Assembly: GCA_963575745.1 (NCBI GenBank)
Contig: CAUYUJ010021688.1
Span: 62,501-126,500, forward strand
Origin: Prorocentrum cordatum
Lineage: Eukaryota; Sar; Dinophyceae; Prorocentrales; Prorocentraceae
Length of the DNA stretch: 64,000 bases
Direction of reading: 5' to 3'
Below the pieces are notes generated by a model. That model was not told the DNA's origin. It ran no database searches and worked only from the letters and a program-made list of their open reading frames with translations. Position numbers and translations under genes: made by a program. Shown here in pieces: positions 1-12,556 of this stretch (position 1 is its first letter; each line of letters opens with the position of its first letter).

Positions 1-77
1 CGAGCGGGCTAGCTAATCCCGATAGCCGCTGGAATTCCAACTTTTAGGTGGGACCCCCTAGGGGCCACAGGGGGGGG

Positions 78-178
78 CCCTTCCGCGCGACCGGGCTCGC
101 ATGGAATGCCCCTGGGCTCGCTGGTGCCGATAACCGTTGAAATTCCCTTCCGCGCGAGCGGGCTCGCATGGAATGCCC
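78..178. repeat. Two imperfect 34-bp direct repeats
   Basis: The segment at 78-111 recurs at 145-178 with one C/G difference near its middle. The shared core is CGGGCTCGCATGGAATGCCC. The bases before each copy are also related (CCGATAGCCGCTGGAATTCC near 19 and CCGATAACCGTTGAAATTCC near 127), so this is probably the tail of a degenerate tandem array that continues off the left edge. Confidence 0.6.
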
Positions 179-192
179 GAGGATGATGATCA

Positions 193-1110
193 TGATGTGT
201 GTGTGTGTGTGCGCGTGTGCGTGCGTGTGTGCGTGCGTGCGTGTGTGCGTACGCGTGCGTGTGCGTGCGTGTGTGCGTGCGTGTGCGTGCGCGTGTGTGC
301 GCGTGTGTGCGTGTGTGCGCGCGTGTGTGCGCGTGCGTGTGCGCGTGTGTGTGCGCGTGTGTGCGCGCGTGTGTGCGCGCGTGTGTGCGCGCGTGTGTGC
401 GCGCGTGTGTGCGCGCGTGTGCGTGCGCGCGTGTGTGTGCGCGTGTGTGTGCGTGTGTGTGTGCGTGTGTGTGCGTGTGTGTGTGTGTGCGTGTGTGTGT
501 GCGTGCGTGCGTGTGCGTGTGTGCGTGTGTGTGTGTGTGTGTGTGTGCGTGTGTGTGCGTGTGTGTGCGGTGTGTGCGTGTGTGCGTGTGTGTGCGTGGG
601 CGTGTGCGTGCGTGTGCGTGTGTGCGTGCGATGCGCGTGTGCCCGTGTGCGCGAGTGCGCGTGTGCGCGCGTGCGCGCGTGCGCGTGCGCGCGTGCGCGC
701 GTGCGCGCGTGCGCGTGTGCGCGCGTGCGCGCGTGCGCGTGTGCGCGTGTGTGCGCGTGCGCGTGTGCTCGCGTGCGCGCGTGCGCGCGTGCGCGCGCGC
801 GCGCGTGCGCGCGTGCGCGCGTGCGCGCGTGCGCGCGTGCGCGTGCGCGCGCGTGCGCGTGCGCGTGTGCGCGTGTGCGCGTGTGCGCGCGTGCGCGTCC
901 TGCGTGCGCGCGCGTGCGCGTGTGCGCGTGTGCGCGTGTGCGCGCGTGCGCGCGTGCGCGCGTGCGCGCGTGCGCGCGTGCGCGCGTGCGCGCGTGCGCG
1001 CGTGCGTGTGGTGCGTGCCGTGGCGCGCGGCGCGGCGCGGGCGCGGGCGCTCGCGCGCGTGCGCGTGCGCGTGCGTGCGCGTGCGCGCGCGTGCGCGTGC
1101 GCGTGCGCGT

Positions 1111-1148
<38 letters not shown>

Positions 1149-1524
1149 TCGCGCGCGCGCGTGCGCGTGCGCGCGCGCGTGCGCGCGCGTGCGCGTGCGC
1201 GTGCGCGCGCGCGCGCGCGCGTGCGCGCGCGCGTGCGCGCGGCGTGCGCGCGTTGCGCGTGCGCGTGTGCGCGTCGCGTGTGCGCGTGCGCGTGCGCGTG
1301 TGCGTGTGCGTGTGCGTGTGCGTGCGTGCGTGTGCGCGTGCGTGTGCGTGCGTGTGCGTGTCTGCGTGTGTGTGCGTGCGTGTGCGCGTGCGTGCGTGTG
1401 CGTGTGCGTGTGCGTGTGCGTGTGCGTGTGCGTGTGCGCGTGCGTGTGCGTGTGTGTGTCTGCGTGTGTGTGTGCGTGTGTGCGTGTGCGTATGTGTGCG
1501 TGCGTGCGTGCGTGCGTGCGTGTG

Positions 1525-1563
<39 letters not shown>

Positions 1564-1662
1564 ACGCGTGCGTGCGTGCGTGTGCGTGTGCGCGTGCGTG
1601 TGCGTGTGCGTGTGCGTGTGCGCGTGCGTGTGTGTGTGTGTGTGTCCGTGTGTGCGCGTGTG
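193..1662. repeat. 1.47-kb alternating purine-pyrimidine (GT/GC)n tract
   Basis: Almost every base from about 193 to 1662 alternates purine and pyrimidine. The left and right parts are rich in GTGTGC and the middle (about 650-1260) is rich in GCGC. Both strands stay open in several frames and would read as Cys-Val-Arg or His-Thr-Arg-Ala strings, which is a by-product of the repeat and not a gene. Alternating Pu-Py DNA of this kind is the classic substrate for left-handed Z-DNA. Assembly length here may be unreliable. Confidence 0.9.
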
Positions 1663-1856
1663 ACTGGGCGCGGGCGCGTGGGCGTGGCGTGGCCCGCGGC
1701 AGTCCAGAGAAAACAAGAACCCCGCTTAGGATGTGGGGAATTAGCAGAATGCGCCCGGTTGCTTCGGGTCTCGAGCCCCGGCTCGACTCGCGTTCGCTAT
1801 CAGAAAATTGCGCTCGGCTAAACGACAGAACAGTTAACCAACTTAGCTTCTATCGC

Positions 1857-4087
1857 TTACCACCTGCCGCTGGACCTGCCCCTCTTGTTTATATTCCTCG
1901 AAAGCGGCTCAGGGTCCATCGTAGCCGTTATCCCGCGGCTCTCGTCCGGCTGGTTGTAGGTGGTGGTCTGATTACCTGGAACCCTAGCCTCACGCTTCTC
2001 CCCCTCGCTCTCGTCGGCCCTTAGGGGGTAGCCTACAATAGCCCTAGCGGTCGCCATCTGGAGCGGGTGGTGGCGACCCACCGCGTCCCAGTAAGACGCA
2101 TCAGCGAACTGATGGAAGGGTAGCGGCTTCTCCCTGTCGTGCTCGTTAGCCTCGCGAACCCCCCTCTGCTGGCGGAACGGCGACTCTGGGTCGATTAGCA
2201 CCCTCGGACGATCATTCATGCACAGAGAGAAACCGTCGGCGGGAATCCACGACTGCCAGATTCGCTTCTCCGGCTTCTGCCCGCTAACCGACGTGACGCC
2301 ACTAGCCTTCCACTTATCACCGTTCTCGGTATGGTAGTAGATGTTCATCTCCTTTCTGGCTGGGACGCAGTCTAGGCTCGTCTGCCACCAGACCGCGTCG
2401 GCACGCGTCGAGAAGGCATCGATGGCATCTGCGTCACTAGCCCCGGCTACCTGCTCGAAGCCCTGATAACAGATTAGCAGCCCATGCATCTTGCGGATGA
2501 ACAGGGTAGCCACGTCGGGCCTAGCAAATCGGCCTATCATGATTCCAACATTGAACTCCTGCTTGCCGTGGAAATATCATTTTAGCATCCTCTCGCGCAC
2601 GTGCCTGACGCCGATTATCGTGCAATTGCCAGGCCAGAGAAACCATCCCCAAGTCAGAATTATCTGCTTCATCTCGTGTTCAGGCATCTCTGGACAAAAG
2701 CTAACGAACACTGAGCACTTGGAGTAGAGGTACTCGTCCCTGCCACGAAAGTCTCTGGATAGCTCGTTTAGCTCGCGCGACGCTCTGCACCCACGGGGAA
2801 GCACCTCTGCACCTCGCTTACCGATGCTACCCAATCGTCGCGGCGAATTAGCCTCATTGGGGATGGCTGCTTCCTCCATTCACGCGGTCCGCTTAGCTCC
2901 TCGAGGCTTATCACGCGATGCACGTCTCCGAAGATGGCCTCGAAGGCGCGGAATTCGCGAAGGGTAGCATCAAGAATTTCTCAACCTGGCCCTTCCTTGA
3001 ACCTTGGCGACACGTCGAATAGCTCGGTTAGCGAACGATATTCCCCCGAGTTACCCCGAGCATGAGCGCACGGGCCATTCAGGTTCTTCCAGTACACTTT
3101 CGTCTCGTTGGTAGCCCAATGATAGCTGTCCTCATTCGGTGCTAGCACATCAAGTGGGTCGTACCTCTCGTCGTCGAACTCGAACACCTGATTAGCCACA
3201 ACGAACTTCATGTCCTTCGTCGTGCTGATGATATCCATGACCGTCAGCTTGATGCTCCTCGGTACAAGGGCCGGCTCCACCGCGGGGGGCTCGATGGTAG
3301 TTCTATCATCGTCATCCGCAGGTACGTAGCCACGGCCGTCTGATCCACTGCCTGGGACCTGGCGCGCGTGCGTGGCAGCGGGCGCAACAGTAGCGCTGCG
3401 CTCGCGTCGGCGCCTCTTGCCACCGATGTTATTAGCAGACCTGGAACGATGTCTCGCTGGTTTAGCTTCACCCTGTAGCGATCTGATGAAATTCCGACCA
3501 ATTTCATCGATGCGATCGGCGGTGACTTTGTTCTTAGCCACATCCGATACCATGTCAACCATCTCTTTAACGTGCGCCAGAGCATGTTGCACTGTGGGGA
3601 GGAAGATATAGATTGGGCCCTCCGGTTGTTAGCCAACGACTCGATCAGGTTGTTGCAGTGGTTGAACACTTTATCCGCGAAGTTCTCGCACGCATCCAAG
3701 TCGCCTTCGTGAAGATCTCTACCAGTATCCAGGTTGGCCTCCGCCTCTTCCTTAGCATCCTGCAGAATATTCTCTTTGATGTGCTGCTAGCTTGGCTGTC
3801 CGTTCACGATCAGAGTTGATTTTAGCTGTCTCGCACGCGTTGACCTTCTCGCTGAGGGTCTCGACGTTAGCTACGATCCTCTCCGTGTACTCGACGTGGA
3901 CAGCCGCATTATCAGTGCACGCATGTGTTATCTCATTAGCACGTTTAACTTCCTCCCTCAAGACGTTCAGCACGTCTTTAGCCTCGTCGTATTTGCTCTC
4001 CGCGTGGATGACGGCATCCAACACGGTTCGCAGGTTAGCAGGCACACCACTGAAAGACCCTAACGCTCTCCCCATGGCGGCGAACAA
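1857..4087 (-). pseudogene. Decayed unrecognised ORF, coiled-coil N-terminus
   Basis: Read right to left, this strand gives about 740 codons of protein-like sequence with only a few breaks. The first part (4087 to about 3650) is rich in Ala, Glu, Lys and Asn with long helical stretches, likely a coiled coil. Then comes a basic, Arg/Ser-rich part with an acidic DDDDR segment (about 3400), then a globular part containing FEFDDERYDPLD and SYHWATNETKVYW. A TGA at 2981 interrupts one frame, the frame changes near 2800, and another TGA lies at 2577; the rest stays open to 1857. It follows the copia RNase H on the same strand, so it may be a downstream ORF of that element or a neighbouring element. 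I do not recognise the family. Confidence 0.45.
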
Positions 4088-4238
4088 GGATACTGTGCAC
4101 GGGCATCGCCGGCGCCACGAGGTTGCCTTGAACCACTGCTGCCAACAAAGTTAGCAACACTGGTTAGCAGGTGACGTACGGCTTGTGAAAATGCTTAGCG
4201 AAACTCAGCAGCTGAGCCCAAACGACTACTGACCATGC

Positions 4239-4637
4239 TCAACGGCTAGCGCTTCCCGGCGCCATCTCATGCCTGCAGCAACCGAGTACCTGTGACGTGT
4301 GTGCCACACGCTTCTCCAAAATCTCTCTACCCACATGCTTAGTCATGGCATCCGCTACATTCTCTTCTGACGCTACCTTGTACACCTTAACTTTACCCTG
4401 CTTGACCTTATCCTGCAACCACAACTGACATACCTCAATGTGCCTTACCTTGCCTAATCCGGTCCTGGATGCAATCGCGATGGCCACACTAGCATCACTC
4501 TTCAAATCAATCTCTACTGTTATCCCAAAGTATCCAAGAACAGCTTGCAATCCTAATCCTATCGACCCACCCTTCACCATTCCGTAGTACTCGGCCCTCC
4601 AGCAGATAATGCTATCACTGTCTGGGTGGAACTCCAA
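4239..4637 (-). pseudogene. Copia RNase H C-terminal part
   Basis: The 132-residue frame contains AEYYGMVKGGSIGLGLQAVL, then KSDASVAIAIASR, GKVRHIEVCQLWLQDKV and ENVADAMTKHV. These are the last blocks of copia RNase H: the acidic residue of AEYY, the DA of SDAS, the RHIE block and the ADAMTK block. It ends the polyprotein at 4239. The preceding RNase H block (GWTDTGYAGCMKTRKSTSGG) lies just upstream in the 4574-5128 frame, so a small frame change separates the two halves near 4630. Confidence 0.8.
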
Positions 4638-5791
4638 AGTATTATCGTGTGGTTTCTAAACTGAACCACTCCTCCACTCGTGGATTTTCTCGTCTTCATA
4701 CATCCTGCGTAGCCAGTATCGGTCCAACCGGTGATTTTACCTGGAATATCCTGGTATCCATATAGGCACCTGGACCTTGAATGTGATTTCACATACTTTC
4801 CAAGTTTTATCAGGAGCCTCCAGGATCTACGAGTGGGGGATGACATATCTCTGGCTAACTCTTTAACGCAGTACTGGATGTCGGACCTATCCTGAGTGAG
4901 GTAGTTAGCCCTGGCAACAAGTCCTTGACATTTCGTCGTTTCTCCCACTGAGAACTTATCCTCATCATTCTCCGCAATGCTCAACGTTTCCTCTGTCACT
5001 TCCGACTTCACGCTCATTTTGCTGAGGCCTAGCATACCCACAATTATCTCACAATGTCGTTGATCAGCCTCATACCAAATCCCATCCTCCTTCCACTTTA
5101 CTATCCTGTTCAATATCCTGAGGCCCATCTCCTCGGCTCTTTCCTAATCTTCCTCTGACCTTCACCGCGAACTCCTCCTTTATCCTTTTCTCGAAACAGT
5201 CCAAATCACCGTCGTCGCCTAGCAAAGTAAAGTCGTCGCCATGGACAATTAACCAAAGCACCTTTCCCTGGCGCTTGAATACGCACGGGGATGCTGATCC
5301 ATGGTTGAGCCCAATTCTATCCAGGAAGTCCATGTAGCATCCTTCCCAATTGCTAGCTGCATCCCTCGTACCGTACATCGACTCTTAGCAAATTACCACA
5401 CAGGCCTTCTTCGTAGTCCTCCGGGGGTAGCTTGGTAAATATGTCTCGCTTAGTTTTGGCATACAAGTATGCTCTTCGCACGTCGATGTAGCTCAGCTTA
5501 AACCCATTATTCCTTCTTCCTGTATCGCATCCTATTCCTTCGGTTACTGCCATGGAGAATGACAACTTCTGCGCCTCAAATGGCGGCGTAGCTTCTTTCG
5601 AGTGATGCTTTATCTGTTGTGTTACTAGCCTCGATCTGTATTATGTTTCCTTCATCTTCTTTGTTGATATCAATCAACCTCGCGTCGATTGGTGCTTTAC
5701 CTGTTTGCTCCCAACACTCATTCTCAGGAACTGTCCGATATACCTCGTGCACCTTGAGCTGTGCCATTTCTTCATTGCGAGCTACCTTCAC
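4574..5791 (-). pseudogene. Copia reverse transcriptase, in four frame fragments
   Basis: The fragments are 5791-5576 (VARNEEMAQLKVHEVYRTVP and TGKAPIDARLIDINK, the start of copia RT), 5565-5353 (LSYIDVRRAYLYA, the motif A aspartate, and IFTKLPPEDY), 5378-5070 (YGTRDAASNWEGCYMDF, and the catalytic VHGDDFTLLG) and 5128-4574 (RANYLTQDRSDIQYCVKELA and the first RNase H block). Together they cover the whole RT with its catalytic aspartates still present, but three frame changes make it nonfunctional as written. This family typically reads YGTRDA and HGDDF at these places. Confidence 0.82.
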
Positions 5792-6092
5792 CGTAACGAT
5801 ATCCGACTTGGCTCCGGAAACGCCATCCCAAGCTTCTTCATCTTGGTTATTTTTACATACACGGCGTCTACCGACATCGCGTATCCGGTCCTAGCGTGCC
5901 TATCTGGAAGCAGCTTTGGCATACTGTTGGTGTCTTTAGCCAGTCAGTGTGCTCGCACTCGCAGCATATCCACTGCGGTCTTATGTACATTAAGCGTCGT
6001 AGACGAACGTAGTCAATCGGTTTCTCGGTTTGCCCTTGAATATGATTTTCTCATCGTTTCCGTTTCCGGTTATCTCTTAAATGGGCCTGTCC

Positions 6093-6881
6093 TCAATTAT
6101 CCTCATCGCATCTAGATCCTGCGTTACCCTTCTGGCGCATGTACTCTTTAGGGCCCCCCCCCAAAAAAAAAAGTAACTCTAGCCTGGTGGTCTGATCATC
6201 TCTTCTCGACCGTTTAAGTTCAGTCAACCTTTCTCTCACCTCGGTTACATCTTGACTTGATGCGCCATTATTCCACTGAACTTCGTTGACCCCTGCTTCT
6301 TCTGAATGTGATCCCATGTATCTTTTGTCGGCTGACATCTGTCTCATCAAGCCGGACACGATTTCTTTGCACAAATTATCTGGGCATATTTGTGCTCGGC
6401 GTGTTCTTCCACCTCCAATCAGCTCCATGCGGCAATGACTTCCATCGCACTTCATAGCCAGGGATCCCCCTATCTCTGGGCTGTTGGTCATGAATCTCGT
6501 CGGTTTCTTAATTCGCATCCCCTCTCCATTGTATAGCTGTGAAAAGTCAAAGCAAGACAAGTCACTTTCGCACGCGTCCACCTCCAGATACTTTAGCAGT
6601 CTCTGAGCACACTTCGTTGACCAACTCGACGCACTAGCTGGATGTTCAAACAAGAAGTACAATCCGTTAGCCCTCTCTATGAGAAACAGTTCCATCGCGA
6701 ATTTCAATATCATGCCTTCCTCGAGCAGTTCTCTTATCCTATCTTCAGTCATCCTTCCGTTGTTGAGATTCTGGAGTCTACTGAACGCTGAGCACATTTG
6801 GCAAACCATGAGCACTAAGGCAGCTCTACTCTTTACTATCATATTTGCCTTAACCCCCTGCTTTCTACGTTGAAGTCCCAA
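6093..6881 (-). pseudogene. Extra FEHP-type domain between integrase and RT
   Basis: This 262-residue frame contains MQLFLIE-like and LYFLFEHPASASSWSTKC blocks, then DLSCFDFSQLYNGEGMRIKK, PTRFMTNSPEIGGSLAMKCD, GSHCRMELIGGGRTRRAQIC and PDNLCKEIVSGL. A similar Cys/His-containing block sits between integrase and RT in copia-like polyproteins that I associate with dinoflagellates. It is not part of classic plant or yeast copia. The Cys and His residues (ESDLSCFDF, KCDGSHC, ICPDNLC) could form a metal site. Function unknown. A C/A homopolymer near 6155 follows the C-terminal part. Confidence 0.6.
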
Positions 6882-7960
6882 GGGTTGCCGTGCTCGTCCT
6901 TGGTGGTGAGGTCCATTGCGAATCCTGGTATTAGCCCCGTTTGCTCCGCCATTCCTGTTACCCGTGCTGGCGAGTACGCTTCATTCACGCGTGCGAACAC
7001 TGTCTTCTGTCATTTACTATATATTCTTCTGAGATTCCTGAGCTCGTTCACGTTGCTGGGTATCGAACTGACTCCGCAAGTCACCCATTCCGCTATACCT
7101 TCGTCGAACCCGATCTTCATCAGCCTGTCCTTCATATCTTCATCATTATCTTCGTCGTCTGGTGATCAATGGAACTTGTGGGCCTGCTCGTCTATATCTC
7201 CCGGCTTCCTCTCATTAACTTGCCTGTTTCCTCTGATGACAGTTTCTCCTGAGGACGGTATCTTTTTCTAGACCTCCATACTGCCACCATTGCCTTCACT
7301 AACTATAGCTGACGATGGTGGTGGTGCCTGTTCAATAGCCGGTGGTTGCCCGCTCGGGCCCGCATCTTCATCGTGGTCCTCGGGTATCATCGCGAATTCT
7401 GCCCACCCCGTCCAGGCACCAGCTCACTCCTCCACGCCTTCTGTTTTCCAGTTATCTGAGATGTCTTTAATTTCCCAAATTTCTTGCATGATTGCATGTG
7501 TCTTCCGCTCTCTCGATATATTGTATCCTGATCTGGCCCCAACATGCGTTGGTGTGTGCATGCTTGTCCTCGGCTTTGGGTGGTATCATATCATCTTACC
7601 GTTTTCGTTTTTTCCACCTGTCCATCAGGTTGTCGTCGATGCTGGATTTACCCTTTCTGATGTTCACCTTATTCTTGTTTCGAGAGTTCTGATCTTCATG
7701 TGCCTGATGAGCTAGCCTCATCTCTGCGTTTGCAAGTCTCTCTTGAACTCGATGATCTCCTTGAGATTTTAGCCACTCTACTACTCCTGCCCTGCATTAT
7801 TGGGCGCGTGGCTTGCGGGCGGCATCTCCAATATCTATGAACTTGCACCCGCAACATCCCGGCGTAGCACCCATAGCTATGTATTCGTCTCTTCTTACTT
7901 GGATTCCTCTTGCTATAAGTGGTCTAGCCCCTGGTTGATCTCCGGGTTGTTCCACAGCTA

Positions 7961-8765
7961 TCATTGGCACCCGGTCAACACTTCCACGCCCGTTGTGCCT
8001 GGGTCTGGCTGCCAAGGAAGCCCTTGGAAGCAACTGATCTGTTCTGGAACCCACTTTTCTTCATCGCTGCCTTTCTGTCTGAAGTATTGGGCCCTAACTG
8101 CTCCTTCCGGAGTTCCGATAATTAGCTCTTGTGTTGGCTCGTATATACCCAAATATATTCCACTTTCCCGTTGTGCCTCTAACTTTTCTCTATCCTTCTT
8201 GTCCTGGTACTTGAGGTACAGCACACATTCGCCGAATTGCAGCACGACTCTGTTGAACTTTCTTCCGCTGCACCTTTCATGAGCTGTCTCACCGTCGGCG
8301 CCGATCTTGAACTTACTCATCAGTGATGACGCGTGCGATATCAGCCAAGCTTGTATCGGATGCTTTTCTCCGAACTCCATTCCATAGTTAGCCTCCAGTG
8401 CACTCTTCATGGTTCACACTTGTCCTTGTACTGATATGATTGCTCTCTCTATCTCTTCGTTGGCCTGTGAGTCCCCCACAGGGCTCACTTCGAACCCAAT
8501 GTTTACTTCACATACACTCTTCGCTGCATTCTTGAGCGCATTAACAAACTCTCACTACCATAGCAGTTACCGTTTTCACTGATTTGAAATCGACCCCCTT
8601 CTGGATGACCACTTTGCTCGCAGTTAGCTTTGAGTTTCGGCAGTGCATCACTTGGATGGAGTTACCTCTCCTTCCTTCACCCCCATCTCCTTTCTTCCCT
8701 TTTAGCCACATCTAGTCGAGAGATATCACAGGAATACCATCTCTAGCTTTCCTGATTCTCTTTCG
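7961..8765 (-). pseudogene. Copia integrase core, degraded
   Basis: From 8765 the frame reads DGIPVISLD, stop (TAG at 8712-8714), MWLKGKK; the Asp of ISLD fits the first catalytic residue of a DDE integrase. Further on comes SPVGDSQANEEIERAI (about 8440-8490), matching the block that carries the catalytic Glu. Then a TGA stands before TMKSALEANYG, and the frame 8410-7961 continues with HPIQAWLISHASSLMSKF, ETAHERCSGRKFNRVV and ESGIYLGIYEPTQELIIG, the usual C-terminal integrase region of copia elements. The stops fit single-base decay of Tyr and Arg codons, but I have no sister copy to prove it. Confidence 0.7.
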
Positions 8766-8780
8766 GTGGGCTCTTCGTTT

Positions 8781-9320
8781 AACCTTTCCCCTGACGCAAG
8801 GGGGCGCCAACTGCGGTATGGCAGATGCGCGACGCGAAGCCGATCTACCCCTTCATGGCTTGGCCTACTATCTACTTTCCCTACTAGGTGGTGTTTGCCC
8901 CTCTGCTGTCACGAACACATCTTCCACGTCGCGCATCTCACTTTCGTAATCTCCTTCGGGCCCACCTTCTATCTCATTGTTGGTTACCCGCCTTAAGGTA
9001 GGTCTTACAGGTCCACTATCGCTCAGCAGAAGATCCTCCACGAGGGCGCCCGGCCTGGGAAAACCCCAGTTCTCCTTTCTGCTCGAGCTACCACTATCCA
9101 CCGCTTCTACGCGGTGGCCTTGGGGCACCCTCAAATCGAACTGGAAGGTCCCGTTTCTCTCATGCATAGCAATCTTGTGTCCAGTAGCCTTGTGCAGCAC
9201 GTCGCTGCATGGCTTACCTTCTCCGTCTCTGTCCAAGACTACTCGATTACCTGCATCCACCACTTCTCGAACTGATCCAAGTACTTCGCTTACCTCCGCC
9301 ACTTGTATAGGCATTGTCAT
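8781..9320 (-). pseudogene. Copia protease/pre-integrase region
   Basis: The frame 9320-8868 reads VLGSVREVVDAGNRVVLDRD, then KATGHKIAMHERNGTFQFDL, the segment that in this kind of element joins the protease to the integrase. It runs into TAG at 8868. In another frame just downstream, AHLPYRSW at about 8815-8830 matches the pre-integrase HxPFRxW block; the paired cysteines usually following it are not seen. Minus-strand Asp/Ser-rich residues such as EAVDSGSSSRKENW and EIEGGPEGDYESEMRDVEDV form an acidic linker. I cannot point to a convincing DTG/DSG protease active site. Confidence 0.5.
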
Positions 9321-9726
9321 CGCGCCTCCGTTGTCATTCCATCATGTTATCACTCTCTGTCCGAAGTTCCTTATGACTGACCCGTTAGCGGCACTGTAGT
9401 TCCTTCCACTCATGGACGACTCGGTTGGCTTTATCGGAAAGTGTGTGTAGCCACTCTCGGTGGCCCTACAGTGCGGTATGCACCTGAATCCATAGTTACC
9501 GTTACTGTCTCCATGTCCGATCCCACTCCACACTTGGGCATCGCGTTTACCTCCAGCTTATCCTGCTGGATTTCCATCGTCTGGATAGCCATGTGGTTAA
9601 CGAAATGACTCGTCTCACATCTCCTGTCCCAGCGCTGTAGCTGGTTCTCCTGCCTCAGGCCGTTAGCTATCCGCTGGCCCCATTCTGTATCTTCCCCCTT
9701 CGGCCTGCAGCATTGCGCTGAGCACG

Positions 9727-10600
<874 letters not shown>

Positions 10601-11587
10601 GGGGCCCTTTTCTCCCTCTAGCCTTTCCTTCTTGGCCCGTTCTTTCTTCGCGCCTCGAGAATAACTTCACGTGGTTATATTGCGCCATGTGCTCTGGAGT
10701 GTTACCCCTGACGCATTCTTCCTTCCAGCCATCGAACCATTCCCCAGCGCGGTGCATGATTATCTCGAGGGCCGTGTTCCTGAAAGGCATCGGTAAAGTG
10801 TAGTCTGGCCCATAGTTCTCCAGCGCCTTTACCAGTGAACTCATTTTTTCGAGATAGCATGCTACCTCTGTGGCCTTCTTCGGTGGCACTGGGCCCATGG
10901 CCAGGTTCATCTTCGATGTTAGCGCTAGCCCAGTAACTGATGCGGACCACTTGTAGATCTTATGGTAGGCCTTGATACCTTCCCCCTTGCGTAGCCCATT
11001 AATCTCACCATTTTGTTCTGCACCGTCCAGTTTGTCTTTTAGCAGATACCATAGATCCTCGTCTAGCTTTTCGATCTCTGCTTCGTCGATCTCCAGGTCT
11101 CCTAGATCTTCGTCTTCTTGCACTTTGGTTGGGGAAGTTCTTGCTTTCGCAGCGTCCATTAGGCACCCCTTCAGCATCTTACCCCGATCGTCAGCATCAC
11201 GTTCAGGTAGCAGTCCCTCAATAGTTTCGAGCCTGTTGTCCAGGTTATCCAATGCATGCCTGTACCGCGGATTAACCTGGCCCAGCGCGTTGATCATTTT
11301 CTCGTTCTACTTCCTGAAGGTAGCTCGGCTTCCGTCGAGTTTATCGGTTTGCTGGACTGCCTTGAATTCGCTGATCGGCTTGCTGAATCGTGTACCTCCG
11401 CTGCTGCCCTTGGTCATATAGTGGGCTATCATGGCGACGTTCGTCGATGCACTCACTATCTTGGTCTTTACCACCTTATCAAGCGCGGTCTACTCCTTCA
11501 CCACGTGGGCGTTTCTCGTTATTGATGTTAGCAGCAATGCGTTGGCCTTGAACATAATCTTAAACATGTTGAACGATTCGTTTGCCA

Positions 11588-11619
11588 TTAGCTGCTCTTG
11601 CTCGCCCGTTGCCCTGGCT

Positions 11620-11683
<64 letters not shown>

Positions 11684-11953
11684 GACTGAGTTTAGCACGA
11701 GCCTCATTCCTTCATGATTAGCTTTTAGCGCCGTCAACAAGTAGCCGGAGTCGCCGTTCTTGAAGGCCTTGTTGCATAGCTCAGTTAGCCTCTCATGTCC
11801 TAGCTGATACCAAGCAGTCCTTATCGCAGGCTCAACCGTAGCAACTCTCGGGCCAGTCCCTCGCAGAACGGTTCCTCCGAAAGTATCTGAGAAACCTACC
11901 GTGGCTTCGGGTAGCGCGGGTAGCGTTGCTCCACCACTACTAGCGGCAGCCAT
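11588..11953 (-). pseudogene. Copia gag N-terminus
   Basis: Starts with ATG at 11953 and reads MAAASSGGATLPALPEATVG, then RTAWYQLGHERLTELCNKAF and LLTALKANHEGMRLVLNSVG before entering a (GA)n tract that codes Arg-Glu. After the tract the coherent reading (KARATGEQEQLMANESFNMF) is in a different phase from the one that stops at 11588, so the repeat again breaks the frame. A spliced-leader-like sequence lies about 70 nt upstream of this ATG on the same strand. Confidence 0.6.
11628..11680. repeat. (CT)n microsatellite in gag N-terminus
   Basis: About 52 bp of CT repeats, read as (GA)n on the coding minus strand. It lies between the gag N-terminal block and the rest of gag, and the coherent frame differs on its two sides. 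Confidence 0.88.
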
Positions 11954-12021
11954 GCGCGCCGCTCCAGCTCCGCTACCATGAAAGATTGATAGAAGTTTTC
12001 ACGATAACAAAAGAAGCAATG

Positions 12022-12043
12022 CTTGAGCCAAACAGCCATGGTA
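12022..12043 (-). other. Possible spliced-leader relic upstream of gag
   Basis: The minus strand reads TACCATGGCTGTTTGGCTCA followed by AG. Its last 11 bases, TTTGGCTCAAG, match the 3' end of the dinoflagellate spliced leader exactly, and 15 of 22 positions match overall, by my alignment. It lies on the coding strand about 70 nt before the gag ATG, which is where a retro-copied trans-spliced transcript would keep a relic. The 5' half matches poorly, so this may be chance. Confidence 0.35.
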
Positions 12044-12127
12044 ACACGGCTGCCTGACTGCCCAACTATCCAAACCTCTGCGCATTGCCGGCCTGCTCTG
12101 CTGGGTAGCGGGGAAGGAATATTCTTA

Positions 12128-12527
<400 letters not shown>

Positions 12528-12556
12528 CGCATTGACCACGAGACCGCGGCGAACCC

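Noticed and set aside
199-1821. Long ORFs on both strands in the GT/GC tract (Cys-Val-Arg-rich, metallothionein-like in appearance)
   Set aside because: Open frames in several phases on both strands come from the alternating repeat, which contains almost no stop triplets. No start context, domain or codon pattern supports a gene.
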